Made by a program: the position numbers and the translations under genes. A stretch of 64,000 nt of DNA from Bacteroidales bacterium UBA5197 (GTDB lineage Bacteria > Bacteroidota > Bacteroidia > Bacteroidales > Lentimicrobiaceae): assembly GCA_002412885.1 (NCBI GenBank), contig DHVX01000033.1, positions 122,019 to 186,018 on the forward strand. Reading direction: 5' to 3'. Positions 36,151-44,806 of the stretch are shown piece after piece. The notes below the pieces were generated by a model that was not told where the DNA came from, searched no databases, and saw only the letters and a list, made by a program, of their open reading frames with translations. How positions within the stretch are numbered: the stretch's first letter is position 1; every line of letters starts with the position of its first letter.

Positions 36151-36804
36151 TTAAATGGAGGCAATAATGGTTTTCTTTCCTTTAACTTTTTGGTTAAGCT
36201 GAACATTTATCTCAGAGCCAATTGGCAGGTAAAGGTCAACGCGTGAGCCAAATTTTATAAATCCCACCTCATCTCCCTGCCTGATATCATTTCCTTCCTT
36301 TGCATAACAAACAATTCTTCGGGCCATGGCACCGGCAATTTGTCGGAGAAGTAATTTTTGTCCAAGCTCATTTTCCAGAACAACGGTGGTTCTTTCATTT
36401 TCAGTTGAAGATTTAGGATGCCATGCTACCAGATATTTTCCGGGATGATATTTCATGTAGCTAATCTTCCCGGAAACGGGTGCCCAGTTGACATGGACAT
36501 TATTTGGCGACATGAAAACAGATATCTGTATTCTCTTATCCTTAAAATACTCGCTTTCAAATACTTCTTCAATAGCGACAACCTTTCCGTCGGCCGGGCA
36601 TATTATTTTTGACTCATCAATAAATAATATGCGTTTGGGAGATCTGAAGAACCTGACAATCCAGACGAACAAAAGCAGTAGCACTATCCACACCGTATAA
36701 TGCAGCCAAACAGGCATAGGCAATAAACCTGAAAGAGGTGAAAGTATCCCCAGGCCAATAAATGACAGAAGTATTATGATGTATCCTTCCTTGTGAATTC
36801 CCAT
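36151..36804 (-). CDS. psd: phosphatidylserine decarboxylase
   Basis: A 217-residue short-type phosphatidylserine decarboxylase proenzyme. An N-terminal membrane region (about 10-45) precedes the catalytic part, with NVHVNWAPVSG and the self-cleavage site KFGSRVDLYLP. Ser187 would become the pyruvoyl group and give the small alpha chain. It makes phosphatidylethanolamine in the inner membrane. It follows cdsA by 46 bases, so two consecutive parts of phospholipid synthesis share an operon; pssA is not in the window. Confidence 0.93.
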   Translation of the reverse strand: MGIHKEGYIIILLSFIGLGILSPLSGLLPMPVWLHYTVWIVLLLLFVWIVRFFRSPKRILFIDESKIICPADGKVVAIEEVFESEYFKDKRIQISVFMSPNNVHVNWAPVSGKISYMKYHPGKYLVAWHPKSSTENERTTVVLENELGQKLLLRQIAGAMARRIVCYAKEGNDIRQGDEVGFIKFGSRVDLYLPIGSEINVQLNQKVKGKKTIIASI

Positions 36805-36850
36805 TATTGTCGTTTTTTAGTTGAAAACGGAAAAGACTCAACAAAACTCT

Positions 36851-37675
36851 TTATGCACCCCGAAACAGAAAAATCAGAATAAAAACAACAGGTGCAGCAA
36901 TAAAAACCGCATCAAATCTATCCAGAATGCCTCCATGACCAGGCAAAATGCTACCAGAATCCTTTATCCCTGCACTTCTTTTAAGCATGGATTCAGTTAA
37001 ATCTCCCAAGGTGCCAAATATAATAATCATCAGGGCAATAATCATCCATCTGGACAAAGAAAATTCAATAAAAGATGCAGAAATCATAAATGCGGTTAGA
37101 ACTCCCAATAAAACCCCGCCGGCAAATCCTTCCCATGATTTTTTCGGGCTGATTCGTTCCAGCATTCTTCTTCGTCCGAAAAGTGATCCGAAGATGTATG
37201 CGCCGGAATCATAAATCCACAGAATCAGAAAAAAACCCAGAAGAGCACCGCTGTGATGCCATGCGGGACCTTCATTCAGGTTGAAAAACCCATTGAGCAA
37301 AGCCAATGGAACAACAATCCAGAGAAGTCCTGCAATGCTATATGCTATATTCGCAAGCGGTGTGCTGGTTTTTCTGAAGAGCTCAGTACCCATAATAACC
37401 GGAAAAACAAGCAGTCCGTATATTAATATGGAAGGGTTAAAAAATCCGAAAACCGTAAGGGAAATCAATGAGTACACCAGCGTAGATATCAGAATAAGGA
37501 GGCTTTTATTCAGGTTTGAACCCAAAGCTTTCGCAATTTTGAAAAATTCGAACAGTCCGCCAAGCGAAACAACAAGAAACAAAGCGGCAAAAGCCCAATG
37601 ACTAAGAATTACAGAGCCAATTATTAAGATGACGAAAATTACTCCTGTAATGGTGCGTTTTACAAAACTATTCAC
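36851..37675 (-). CDS. cdsA: phosphatidate cytidylyltransferase
   Basis: A 274-residue polytopic membrane enzyme with about eight helices. The C-terminal CDP-DAG synthase signature is complete: SMLKRSAGIKDSG followed by ILPGHGGILDRFDA. SPKKSWEGFAGG at about 180 is the upstream conserved block. It makes CDP-diacylglycerol from phosphatidate and CTP, feeding psd downstream. Its start overlaps the DUF2007 gene by 8 bases, showing tight coupling. Confidence 0.95.
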   Translation of the reverse strand: MNSFVKRTITGVIFVILIIGSVILSHWAFAALFLVVSLGGLFEFFKIAKALGSNLNKSLLILISTLVYSLISLTVFGFFNPSILIYGLLVFPVIMGTELFRKTSTPLANIAYSIAGLLWIVVPLALLNGFFNLNEGPAWHHSGALLGFFLILWIYDSGAYIFGSLFGRRRMLERISPKKSWEGFAGGVLLGVLTAFMISASFIEFSLSRWMIIALMIIIFGTLGDLTESMLKRSAGIKDSGSILPGHGGILDRFDAVFIAAPVVFILIFLFRGA

Positions 37676-37871
37676 GATCCCTGTTATTTATTAATTGTGT
37701 GGCGGTAAATGCATTGTCGGTGGATACATGAACTTCAATATCTCCAAAAAGATAAACCGAATCCTGTTTATTAATCAGAAATGCGGTTATCTGATTTTCT
37801 TCCAACATGCCTTTGACCAATTCTGCTTCATGCAGGAAAGATGTAGTATATACGCAAGTCCATCCATCCAT
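37668..37871 (-). CDS. DUF2007 domain protein
   Basis: A 67-residue protein with the DUF2007 pattern: CVYTTSFLHEAELVKGMLEE, then ITAFLINKQDS and a final strand IEVHVSTDNA. The fold resembles the GlnB-like ferredoxin-like fold and the function is unknown. It sits between the LUD and cdsA genes, 5 bases after the former and overlapping the latter by 8. Confidence 0.85.
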   Translation of the reverse strand: MDGWTCVYTTSFLHEAELVKGMLEENQITAFLINKQDSVYLFGDIEVHVSTDNAFTATQLINNRDRE

Positions 37872-37876
37872 ATTTT

Positions 37877-38575
37877 TTAAGTGTTTAGGTCGTCAGCCAT
37901 AAAAACATAAAGTTCTTTGGGTCCGTGAGCTCCCATTACCAGCGTTTTTTCAATATCCGCAGTTCTGCTGGGCCCTGTGATCACCGAAACCAATGAAGGG
38001 ATTTTGCCGTTGTATTTATTTTTTAATTTGCTCAGCGCATCCTGAAGGTCGTTCACAATCTGTGAAGTGAAGGCGATAACAACATGGATTTCAGGATAAA
38101 CATTCATTTTTCGCCCCGAAACCTGCCCGCTTGAAACCATTACACTTCCCAGACGGGCAATTAAATATTCACAAGTGGTTACAGCCACCTTCATTTCGCG
38201 ATCATCAGAACCTGGTTTGTTAACCTTAATGCCTGCATGTTTTAACAAGCCAATTAATGCACTGTCATTTGCCCAAACCTGCTCCCAGAGTTTACTATCG
38301 AAGAGTGAAATTACTTTTTGAGTCATATCTTCCGGTGATTCGCAGAAAATAAACTTTCCACCTGTTTTTGTAAACTCATCGGCAAAAGTAATGTCCGGAT
38401 CTTCGGTCATTGGTTTGTAAACCGAATTATTTTTATCAGTTCGGGAAAAAGGATTTACAGCAGGCTCAATCAAGGCATGCCTGACATTCTTGAGCACTTT
38501 TTCCCGGGAAGTACTTTCCCGGATGTGCTCCGGACGGGTGTTAAATCTATTCCGGCTTTTCTTCATTCGATTCAA
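37877..38575 (-). CDS. LUD domain protein (LutC/YkgG-like)
   Basis: A 232-residue protein with a basic N-terminus of about 60 residues and a LUD domain; the diagnostic end is VITGPSRTADIEKTLVMGAH (about 199-218). LutC proteins serve L-lactate oxidation with LutA and LutB, but neither is present here. It overlaps ftsH by 29 bases (or 20 if it starts at the ATG at 38566). This LUD gene next to ftsH and cdsA recurs in Bacteroidota to my knowledge, suggesting an envelope-related role distinct from lactate use. Confidence 0.85.
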   Translation of the reverse strand: MNRMKKSRNRFNTRPEHIRESTSREKVLKNVRHALIEPAVNPFSRTDKNNSVYKPMTEDPDITFADEFTKTGGKFIFCESPEDMTQKVISLFDSKLWEQVWANDSALIGLLKHAGIKVNKPGSDDREMKVAVTTCEYLIARLGSVMVSSGQVSGRKMNVYPEIHVVIAFTSQIVNDLQDALSKLKNKYNGKIPSLVSVITGPSRTADIEKTLVMGAHGPKELYVFMADDLNT

Positions 38576-40607
38576 TTACCACTGAGCCTTCAGCCGGCTT
38601 GTCAGCATCGGGAACAGTTTCAGTTTTTGCAATCAAAACAGGTATTTCAACTTCCGGTTTATCATTTTGTCCATTAAATTCCAATGGCTCATCAAACTGT
38701 CTGACTCCAAAAATTGCTTCAAGATCTTCTCTGAAAATTACTTCTTTTTTGAGAAGGATGTTTGCAAGTTCTTCGAGTTTCGAGCGATTTGCTGTGAGAA
38801 TTTCTTTGGCACGTTCGTAAGCCTGTTCAACTATTTTTTTGATTTCAGTATCGATCAGTTGTGCAGTTGATTCGCTGTAAGGTTTGCTGAAGGAGTATTC
38901 CTGCTGACCGGTAGAATCATAATAACTTACATTTCCTATTTCTTTGTTCAGACCGAAATAAACCACCATTGAATAAGCTTGTTTGGTTACTTTTTCAAGA
39001 TCGTTAAGCGCACCGGTTGATATTTTGCCGAAAATAACCTCTTCTGAGGCCCGGCCTCCGAGCGTGGCTGTAAGTTCGTCGAGCATTTGCTCGGTTGTGG
39101 TTATCTGCCTTTCTTCGGGAAGATACCATGCTGCACCGAGTGCTTTGCCACGGGGAACAATGGTAACTTTTACCAACGGATGCGCGTAACGCAGCAACCA
39201 GCTTACAGCAGCATGTCCTGCTTCGTGAAATGCGATTACTTTTTTCTCCTGAGGAGAGATGATTTTGTTTCGTTTTTCAAGACCGCCAACAATTCTGTCG
39301 ATGGCATCAATAAAATCCTGTTTGCTGATCTGGGTTTTATCGCGGCGGGCAGCAATAAGGGCTGCTTCATTACAAACATTTGCAATATCTGCACCTGAAA
39401 ATCCCGGTGTTTGTTTTGACAGAAAATCAACATTAATGGAGTCGTCAAATTTCAACGGCTTCATGTGAACGCTGAAAATAGCTTTACGTTCTTCAAGATC
39501 AGGGAGTTCAACGTGAATCTGTCTGTCGAACCGGCCGGCTCTGAGCAGAGCTCTGTCGAGAATATCAGCCCGGTTGGTGGCAGCAAGAATAATTACTCCG
39601 GCATTGGTGCCGAAACCATCCATTTCTGTAAGCAGCTGATTTAAAGTATTTTCACGCTCATCGTTGGCGCCGGTTACCTGATTTTTACCTCTGGCGCGAC
39701 CAATTGCATCTATTTCATCAATAAAGATGATACACGGTGCTTTTTCTTTTGCCTGTTTAAAAAGGTCGCGAACGCGTGAAGCGCCGACTCCGACAAACAT
39801 TTCGACAAAATCAGAGCCTGATAATGAGAAAAACGGAACTTTGGCTTCGCCGGCAACAGCTTTTGCAAGCAGCGTTTTACCTGTACCCGGAGGCCCGACC
39901 AAAAGTGCACCTTTTGGAATTTTTCCGCCCAGTGTTGTATATTTTTTTGGATTTTTCAGGAAGTCAACAATTTCCATGATCTCAACCTTGGCTTCTTCAA
40001 GCCCGGCAACATCCGAAAAGTTAACATTCACATGGGTATCTTTATCAAAAAGCTGAGCTCTGGATTTTCCGATATTGAAAATCTGACCACCACCACCTGA
40101 GCCACGACTCATCATACGCATGATAAAAAACCACGCGCCAACAAGGAGTAAGATCGGGAAAATCCATGAAAGCGATTCGCCCCAGACGTTACGTCGGGTA
40201 AGATTTTCGATGTAAACCGGCTTTTCAAGACCTTCCTGAATTGTATTTACATCAGCTTCGAATTTCTCTACCGATCCGATATTATAAACAAAATGGGGTT
40301 TTGGTCCTCCAAAATTGTCACTGGATTGAAGATCCTTGTATTTTTCATTCTGAAGTTTGTCTTTCCTGATGTAGATCTCGGCAAATTCCCGGTTGACAAG
40401 AACCAATCGTTCAATATCCTGATTCAGAAGCATTTCTTTAAGTTCACCTTCGCCAATATTTTTGGCGGGTGTGCTCCAGTTCATAAATTGCAAACCAACA
40501 ATCAGCAGGGCCAGAATCGCATAAATCCAGTAAAAGCTGAATTTGGGTTTCCCCGGCTTGGGTTTGAAACCATTATTTTCTGTCTTATTTTCTTTAGGTT
40601 CGTTCAT
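38547..40607 (-). CDS. ftsH: ATP-dependent zinc metalloprotease FtsH
   Basis: A 686-residue FtsH. Two transmembrane helices (about 24-42 and 148-165) flank a periplasmic domain. The AAA domain has Walker A GPPGTGKT (238-245), Walker B IIFIDEIDAIG and the second region of homology up to about 360. The zinc site HEAGH is at 461-465. It degrades membrane and some cytoplasmic proteins as a hexamer, including lipid-synthesis regulators in other bacteria. It starts 4 bases after rsfS and overlaps the LUD gene. Confidence 0.96.
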   Translation of the reverse strand: MNEPKENKTENNGFKPKPGKPKFSFYWIYAILALLIVGLQFMNWSTPAKNIGEGELKEMLLNQDIERLVLVNREFAEIYIRKDKLQNEKYKDLQSSDNFGGPKPHFVYNIGSVEKFEADVNTIQEGLEKPVYIENLTRRNVWGESLSWIFPILLLVGAWFFIMRMMSRGSGGGGQIFNIGKSRAQLFDKDTHVNVNFSDVAGLEEAKVEIMEIVDFLKNPKKYTTLGGKIPKGALLVGPPGTGKTLLAKAVAGEAKVPFFSLSGSDFVEMFVGVGASRVRDLFKQAKEKAPCIIFIDEIDAIGRARGKNQVTGANDERENTLNQLLTEMDGFGTNAGVIILAATNRADILDRALLRAGRFDRQIHVELPDLEERKAIFSVHMKPLKFDDSINVDFLSKQTPGFSGADIANVCNEAALIAARRDKTQISKQDFIDAIDRIVGGLEKRNKIISPQEKKVIAFHEAGHAAVSWLLRYAHPLVKVTIVPRGKALGAAWYLPEERQITTTEQMLDELTATLGGRASEEVIFGKISTGALNDLEKVTKQAYSMVVYFGLNKEIGNVSYYDSTGQQEYSFSKPYSESTAQLIDTEIKKIVEQAYERAKEILTANRSKLEELANILLKKEVIFREDLEAIFGVRQFDEPLEFNGQNDKPEVEIPVLIAKTETVPDADKPAEGSVVIESNEEKPE

Positions 40608-40611
40608 CGCG

Positions 40612-41034
40612 TTATTCTGTATCCCCCTCTGTAGTTTTTTTAGTTCTTTTTTTAACCGGTGGTGCCGGTTTACATTCTGTTATTTCGGCATCGGCCCATA
40701 AGTCCTCCAAACGGTAAAACTTACGTGCTTCTTCCTGAAATATATGCACCACTACATCAAAATAATCAAGTAAAATCCATTCTGCATTTTCAAAGCCTTC
40801 CTTCTTCCATACGTTCTGACCGACGGCTTTTTTAACCTCCATCTGAACTGAATCGGAAATGGCTTCAACTTGTGCTCTTGAAGTACCGTGGCAGACAATA
40901 AAAAAATCTGCAACAGCATTTTTCATTGTTCTGAGATCTATTTTTACTGCTGATTCTCCCTTTTTCTCAAGAATTCCTTCTACAATGATTCCAGCGAGCA
41001 TTTCTGATGCAGATTTCACTTTTTTGACAGCCAT
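40612..41034 (-). CDS. rsfS: ribosomal silencing factor RsfS
   Basis: A 140-residue RsfS (Iojap family), with the conserved DFFIVCHGTSRAQVEAI and EGFENAEWILLDYFDVVVHI blocks. It binds ribosomal protein L14 and blocks subunit joining in starvation. A Lys/Thr-rich tail extends beyond the core. The ATG at 41034 is chosen since a TAACTTTG box at 41059-41066 overlaps the earlier start at 41061. It heads the rsfS-ftsH-LUD-DUF2007-cdsA-psd run. Confidence 0.94.
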   Translation of the reverse strand: MAVKKVKSASEMLAGIIVEGILEKKGESAVKIDLRTMKNAVADFFIVCHGTSRAQVEAISDSVQMEVKKAVGQNVWKKEGFENAEWILLDYFDVVVHIFQEEARKFYRLEDLWADAEITECKPAPPVKKRTKKTTEGDTE

Positions 41035-41058
41035 AGGCTTAATTTTATTATATTTTTG

Positions 41059-41066
41059 CAAAGTTA
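41059..41066 (-). promoter_or_regulatory. promoter -7 box of the rsfS-ftsH-cdsA-psd operon
   Basis: Minus strand TAACTTTG, about 25 bases before the ATG at 41034. A TTTG lies only 15 bases upstream, so the -33 element is uncertain. Confidence 0.5.
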
Positions 41067-41203
41067 ATCAAATATCCCTTTCAAAGTCAGCAGAAAGAGA
41101 GGGGTTAACCTCCTGTTGAGTCTTAAATTGAGGATAGTTCATCAATCAACAATTATACCGGGGGTTTGGTTAGGTGCTTTTATCACCATAATTCAGATCA
41201 AAT

Positions 41204-41962
41204 ATGACATTCCGGCGCAATTTTATTTTTTTGGATAAGGTTAGTTCTACCAACCTTCACACCGAAAGTCTTTTACTTTCAGGTAGTTTGCCCGAAGGCT
41301 CAGTTATTTGTGCCAACGAGCAGACTTTTGGAGTTGGATTGGGAACAAACAAATGGTTCAGTGAGCCTGGAAAGAATATTACAGCTACGGTAGTGCTTTA
41401 TCCTGATTTTTTACCTCCTGAAGATCAGTTTAAACTTACAATGGTGGTTTCTGTTTCGGTTTGCCTTTTGGTGGAAAGCATTGATATTGCGCTAAAACCT
41501 GAGATCAAGTGGCCCAACGACATCTATCTGAATGGCAGAAAACTGGCCGGAATGCTTATAAAAAACAGCATATCGGCAAACCGCATTTCTCACACAATCG
41601 CAGGAGTAGGGATCAATATAAATCAGACCGTTTTCGGTGAAGAAGCTCCGCTGGCAATTTCTTTGTCACAGATTACAGGGTCTGAATACGATATTCCTGA
41701 CCTGCTGACAAAGTGGCATAATTTTCTGGGAAAGGTTTATCTTGATCTGAAAAGTGGCAAGTCTGAAGAGGTTTTTGCAGCATATATGGATAGATTTTAT
41801 CTCAAAGGGGAAGCCGCAGGTTATATTATCAATGGCGAACAAATGATAGCTACCATTGTGGGAATCGGCGATTACGGGCAGCTGAAACTTAAATCAGCCG
41901 ATGGCCGGGAATTTACCTGTGGATTGAAAGAAGTAGAGTTTATTTCTGATTCGGTGGTTTAG
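41204..41962 (+). CDS. birA: biotin--[biotin carboxyl-carrier protein] ligase
   Basis: A 252-residue biotin ligase without the N-terminal repressor HTH, so an enzyme only. The catalytic block IKWPNDIYLNGRKLAGML is present, with its Lys. The biotinyl-AMP loop, normally GRGRxGRxW, reads GVGLGTNKW (residues 43-51): both Arg positions are changed. It should charge the biotin carrier at 5.4 kb, among others. It is divergent from rsfS. Confidence 0.9.
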   Translation: MTFRRNFIFLDKVSSTNLHTESLLLSGSLPEGSVICANEQTFGVGLGTNKWFSEPGKNITATVVLYPDFLPPEDQFKLTMVVSVSVCLLVESIDIALKPEIKWPNDIYLNGRKLAGMLIKNSISANRISHTIAGVGININQTVFGEEAPLAISLSQITGSEYDIPDLLTKWHNFLGKVYLDLKSGKSEEVFAAYMDRFYLKGEAAGYIINGEQMIATIVGIGDYGQLKLKSADGREFTCGLKEVEFISDSVV

Positions 41963-41998
41963 AAACACCTGAAAAAAGAGGATGATGAAAATGTGGAT

Positions 41999-42406
41999 TT
42001 AAGCTTTCTCGCTTACTTCCTTTAGTTTTTCTGCAAGAATATTTACAAAATTTCCCAGCGGTCTTGAGGCCATCATCATCATCATGGGGCTGAGTTCCGC
42101 ATTGAATTGAAGCATTACCCTGCATGAGTTTTCGCCCGATTCATGAATATTGCATTGCAGATTGAAAGGGAAAGGAGAATTTCCTTCGGATTCAATATCA
42201 ATGAGTTGGAAAGGGGACTTTGATTTGTATTTCATTCCTAAAGTGGCCATGTTCTGAATGGTGAAGGAACATTTTTCACCATCAGAAGTCCAATTGGTAA
42301 CCTGTTCCGGCATGAGTTTTTCAAAATTCCGGAAATCAGAAAGAAAATTATAGATGAATTCATTGCTTTTTGCAATTGAAACTTCATTGCTTTTGAAAGA
42401 TGCCAT
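41999..42406 (-). CDS. SRPBCC family protein
   Basis: A 135-residue START/SRPBCC-fold protein: KSNEFIYNFLSDFRNFEKLMP near the N-terminus is the usual first helix pair, and a long C-terminal helix (NFVNILAEKLKEVSE) closes the hydrophobic cavity. Ligand unknown. It begins 8 bases after pyrE and so is probably cotranscribed. A run of five Met at about residues 108-112 is unusual but lies in a helix-start region. Confidence 0.78.
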   Translation of the reverse strand: MASFKSNEVSIAKSNEFIYNFLSDFRNFEKLMPEQVTNWTSDGEKCSFTIQNMATLGMKYKSKSPFQLIDIESEGNSPFPFNLQCNIHESGENSCRVMLQFNAELSPMMMMMASRPLGNFVNILAEKLKEVSEKA

Positions 42407-42414
42407 ATATGATA

Positions 42415-43056
42415 TTATTTTCCCCAGGCTTCAGGGTTTTCGCGCCATTTGATAAGCGACTGAAGATCAGAATCCTTGATATAACTTTTGTCAAGGGCAT
42501 GTTTAATCAGCTGATCGTAACTGGTAAGTGTAAAAAGTGCACAGTTTTCTTTTTTGAAATTGTCGTTAGCCGACTGAAGTCCGTAAGTGAAAATGGCAAC
42601 CATACCTTTTACATTATAGCCTGCTTCTCTGAGGGCTGCAACTGCATTCAGGCTGCTGTTGCCGGTAGAAACCAAATCTTCGACCACTACAACTGATTGT
42701 CCGGATTCTGCAACTCCTTCAATAAGGTTAGTCATGCCATGCTCTTTTTTTGAAGAGCGGACATAAACAAAAGGAACGCCCAAATCCTGAGCAACAAGAA
42801 CGCCGTGAGCAATAGCTCCGGTTGCAACTCCGGCAATCAGATCGATATCGCCGAATTCTTCGTTGATCATTTTTACGAATTCCTGCCTAACAAAAGTGCG
42901 TATCTTTGGGTAAGATAAAATTTTGCGGTTATCGCAGTAAATTGGCGATTTGATGCCCGAACTCCATGTAAACGGGTTATTGGCGTCCAGTTTAATTGCT
43001 TTAATTTGCAAAAGAAACTCCGCGGTGTCCTGTGCTGTTGACTCATTCTTATTCAT
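42415..43056 (-). CDS. pyrE: orotate phosphoribosyltransferase
   Basis: A 213-residue PyrE. The PRPP-binding motif VVVVEDLVSTGNSS is at residues 122-135, and SGIKSPIYCDNR at about 33-44 is typical. It makes orotidine monophosphate from orotate and PRPP in pyrimidine synthesis. The ATG at 43056 is chosen; the frame's earlier start at 43071 precedes a TACATTTG box (43061-43068). That box is so close to the ATG that the mRNA may be leaderless. The divergent NUDIX gene starts only 7 bases away. Confidence 0.93.
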   Translation of the reverse strand: MNKNESTAQDTAEFLLQIKAIKLDANNPFTWSSGIKSPIYCDNRKILSYPKIRTFVRQEFVKMINEEFGDIDLIAGVATGAIAHGVLVAQDLGVPFVYVRSSKKEHGMTNLIEGVAESGQSVVVVEDLVSTGNSSLNAVAALREAGYNVKGMVAIFTYGLQSANDNFKKENCALFTLTSYDQLIKHALDKSYIKDSDLQSLIKWRENPEAWGK

Positions 43057-43060
43057 GCTG

Positions 43061-43068
43061 CAAATGTA
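43061..43068 (-). promoter_or_regulatory. putative promoter -7 box of pyrE
   Basis: Minus strand TACATTTG immediately upstream of the pyrE ATG and overlapping the first codons of the divergent NUDIX gene. No good -33 match. Confidence 0.48.
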
Positions 43069-43684
43069 CAAAGTTTTTATAAATGATAAGTCAGTGATTT
43101 TATGTGGAAAGCCGGATGACGGGTTTTCTCAGTGCATGAAAATTGAAGTTAATGGACGCAAATCAATTAAAGAAGCGCTTAGAAATTTTGCAGACAATGC
43201 ATCGGCGCAAGATCAGCTTGTTATATATAACAACAGAGATGTTAAAAAATTGTTAGACGATTTTATTTCTTTATTCTGGTATCTTGAAGCTGCCGGAGGG
43301 GTTGTAATGAATCGGGAACGACAACGATTATTTATATTCAGATTTGGCAGATGGGATTTACCCAAAGGAAAGCTTGAAAAGGGCGAGAGTCCGGCAGAGG
43401 CGGCGTTGAGGGAAGTTGAGGAAGAAACAGGAATATCAGGGCATAGATTGATTTCAGAGCTTCCATCAACTTTTCACATATATGAGCACAAAGGCAAAAA
43501 AGTGCTGAAAATGACGTATTGGTTTGCTATGCAATATGATGGCAAAGAAATGCTTATCCCCCAGCTTTTGGAGGAAATTAAGGCTGCAGAATGGATGGGA
43601 CGCGACAGGGATGATCTCATTTTTAGCAGTACCTATGCCTCGCTTCATGATCTTTTGCATGCCGATATTAATCAAAGAGGGTGA
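43064..43684 (+). CDS. NUDIX hydrolase
   Basis: A 206-residue protein. The first 75 residues (MYKVFINDKSVIL...) form an extra N-terminal region common to Bacteroidota homologues. The NUDIX domain follows, with the full box from GKLEKGE through REVEEETGI at about residues 105-127. It hydrolyses a nucleoside-diphosphate-linked substrate that cannot be predicted. The ATG at 43064 matches the usual start in homologues; the longer frame back to 42950 lies inside pyrE. It is followed by coaD 42 bases later. Confidence 0.85.
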   Translation: MYKVFINDKSVILCGKPDDGFSQCMKIEVNGRKSIKEALRNFADNASAQDQLVIYNNRDVKKLLDDFISLFWYLEAAGGVVMNRERQRLFIFRFGRWDLPKGKLEKGESPAEAALREVEEETGISGHRLISELPSTFHIYEHKGKKVLKMTYWFAMQYDGKEMLIPQLLEEIKAAEWMGRDRDDLIFSSTYASLHDLLHADINQRG

Positions 43685-43702
43685 CTTTCTTAAGGAATTA
43701 TC

Positions 43703-43710
43703 TATTTTTG
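43703..43710 (+). promoter_or_regulatory. putative promoter -7 box of coaD
   Basis: TATTTTTG matches TAnnTTTG, 17 bases before the coaD ATG; short leader. Confidence 0.42.
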
Positions 43711-43726
43711 CTTAAATTATCAGTTT

Positions 43727-44194
43727 ATGACAAAGCGAGCAGTATTTCCGGGGTCGTTTGATCCGATAACACGTGGCCATGAAAACATCATACTGAGGGC
43801 ACTGCCATTGTTTGATGAAATTATTGTTGCCGTGGGTCTTAACATCGAAAAGAAGGGTTATTTTCCGGTAGAGGACAGAGTTAGATGGATTGAGCAGGTT
43901 TTTGCAGGTGAAAGTAAAATTAAAGTTCGCAGTTATTCTGGGCTGACGGTTGATTATTGCCGCGAGATTTCCGCATCTTATTTGTTGCGCGGACTGCGGA
44001 CTTCTGCTGATTTTGAGTTTGAACGTACTGTTGGTCAGGTAAATAAAAAACTGAATCCTGATGTAGAGACTTTATTCCTTCTGACAACCCCCGAATTCAC
44101 ATCGATAAATTCTTCAATCGTAAGAGATATTTATAAAAATGGGGGTGATGTTAGTTTGTTTATTCCTGATGCTGTAGATTTGCCTAAGTTGTAG
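43727..44194 (+). CDS. coaD: phosphopantetheine adenylyltransferase
   Basis: A 155-residue CoaD. The nucleotidyltransferase motif PGSFDPITRGH is at residues 8-18, LLRGLRTSADFEFE at about 86-99, and INSSIVRDI at about 126 corresponds to the ISSTxxR motif. It makes dephospho-CoA from phosphopantetheine and ATP. Full length. Confidence 0.96.
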   Translation: MTKRAVFPGSFDPITRGHENIILRALPLFDEIIVAVGLNIEKKGYFPVEDRVRWIEQVFAGESKIKVRSYSGLTVDYCREISASYLLRGLRTSADFEFERTVGQVNKKLNPDVETLFLLTTPEFTSINSSIVRDIYKNGGDVSLFIPDAVDLPKL

Positions 44195-44257
44195 ATTATA
44201 TGGGCTGAGTTCTGACAAATCAGCGTTCAGATCTGTTAAGAAATTGAAAGCAAATTG

Positions 44258-44806
44258 TTATTCTACAGTAAGAGCTGAAGCAAAAATGCTGAAATTTACT
44301 TTTCCGTATTTTCTTTGTTGCAAAAAGCCCGGGTATTTGCTGAAATCGTAATCCCTTGAATGTTCCAGAATCAGCCAACCATCTTCTTTCAGTAGTTTTC
44401 TTTCATACACTGCAGTGGGAATAGTTTCAATTCCTTCAAGATCGTAGGGCGGGTCGCAGAAAATTATATCGTAAGTATGTTCGCAATTTTTCAGAAAACG
44501 GAATGCATCTGACCGGAAAGATAGAATTGCTTCGAAACCCATTTCTGAAGCTGTTTTCCTTATAAAATTCACACATCGGAGCTCAGTATCAATGCTGGTA
44601 ACGCCAATTGCACCGCGGCTGGCAAATTCGTAAGCGATATTTCCCGTTCCGGAAAACAGATCAAGGACTTTAACATCCTGTAAATCAAAGTTATTGACCA
44701 ATACATTAAATATAGCTTCTTTTGCTATATCGGTAGTTGGCCTTACCGGAAGGTTCTTCGGAACATGAATTATCCTGCTTTTATGAGTTCCACTTACTAT
44801 TCGCAT
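44258..44806 (-). CDS. rsmD: 16S rRNA (guanine966-N2)-methyltransferase RsmD
   Basis: A 182-residue methyltransferase. The SAM-binding loop VLDLFSGTGNIAYEF and the catalytic motif DPPYD (IIFCDPPYDLEG) are clear, as is the N-terminal RIVSGTHKSR. It methylates G966 of 16S rRNA. It overlaps the end of the DUF3822 gene by 10 bases, a pairing I know from other Bacteroidota. Confidence 0.93.
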   Translation of the reverse strand: MRIVSGTHKSRIIHVPKNLPVRPTTDIAKEAIFNVLVNNFDLQDVKVLDLFSGTGNIAYEFASRGAIGVTSIDTELRCVNFIRKTASEMGFEAILSFRSDAFRFLKNCEHTYDIIFCDPPYDLEGIETIPTAVYERKLLKEDGWLILEHSRDYDFSKYPGFLQQRKYGKVNFSIFASALTVE

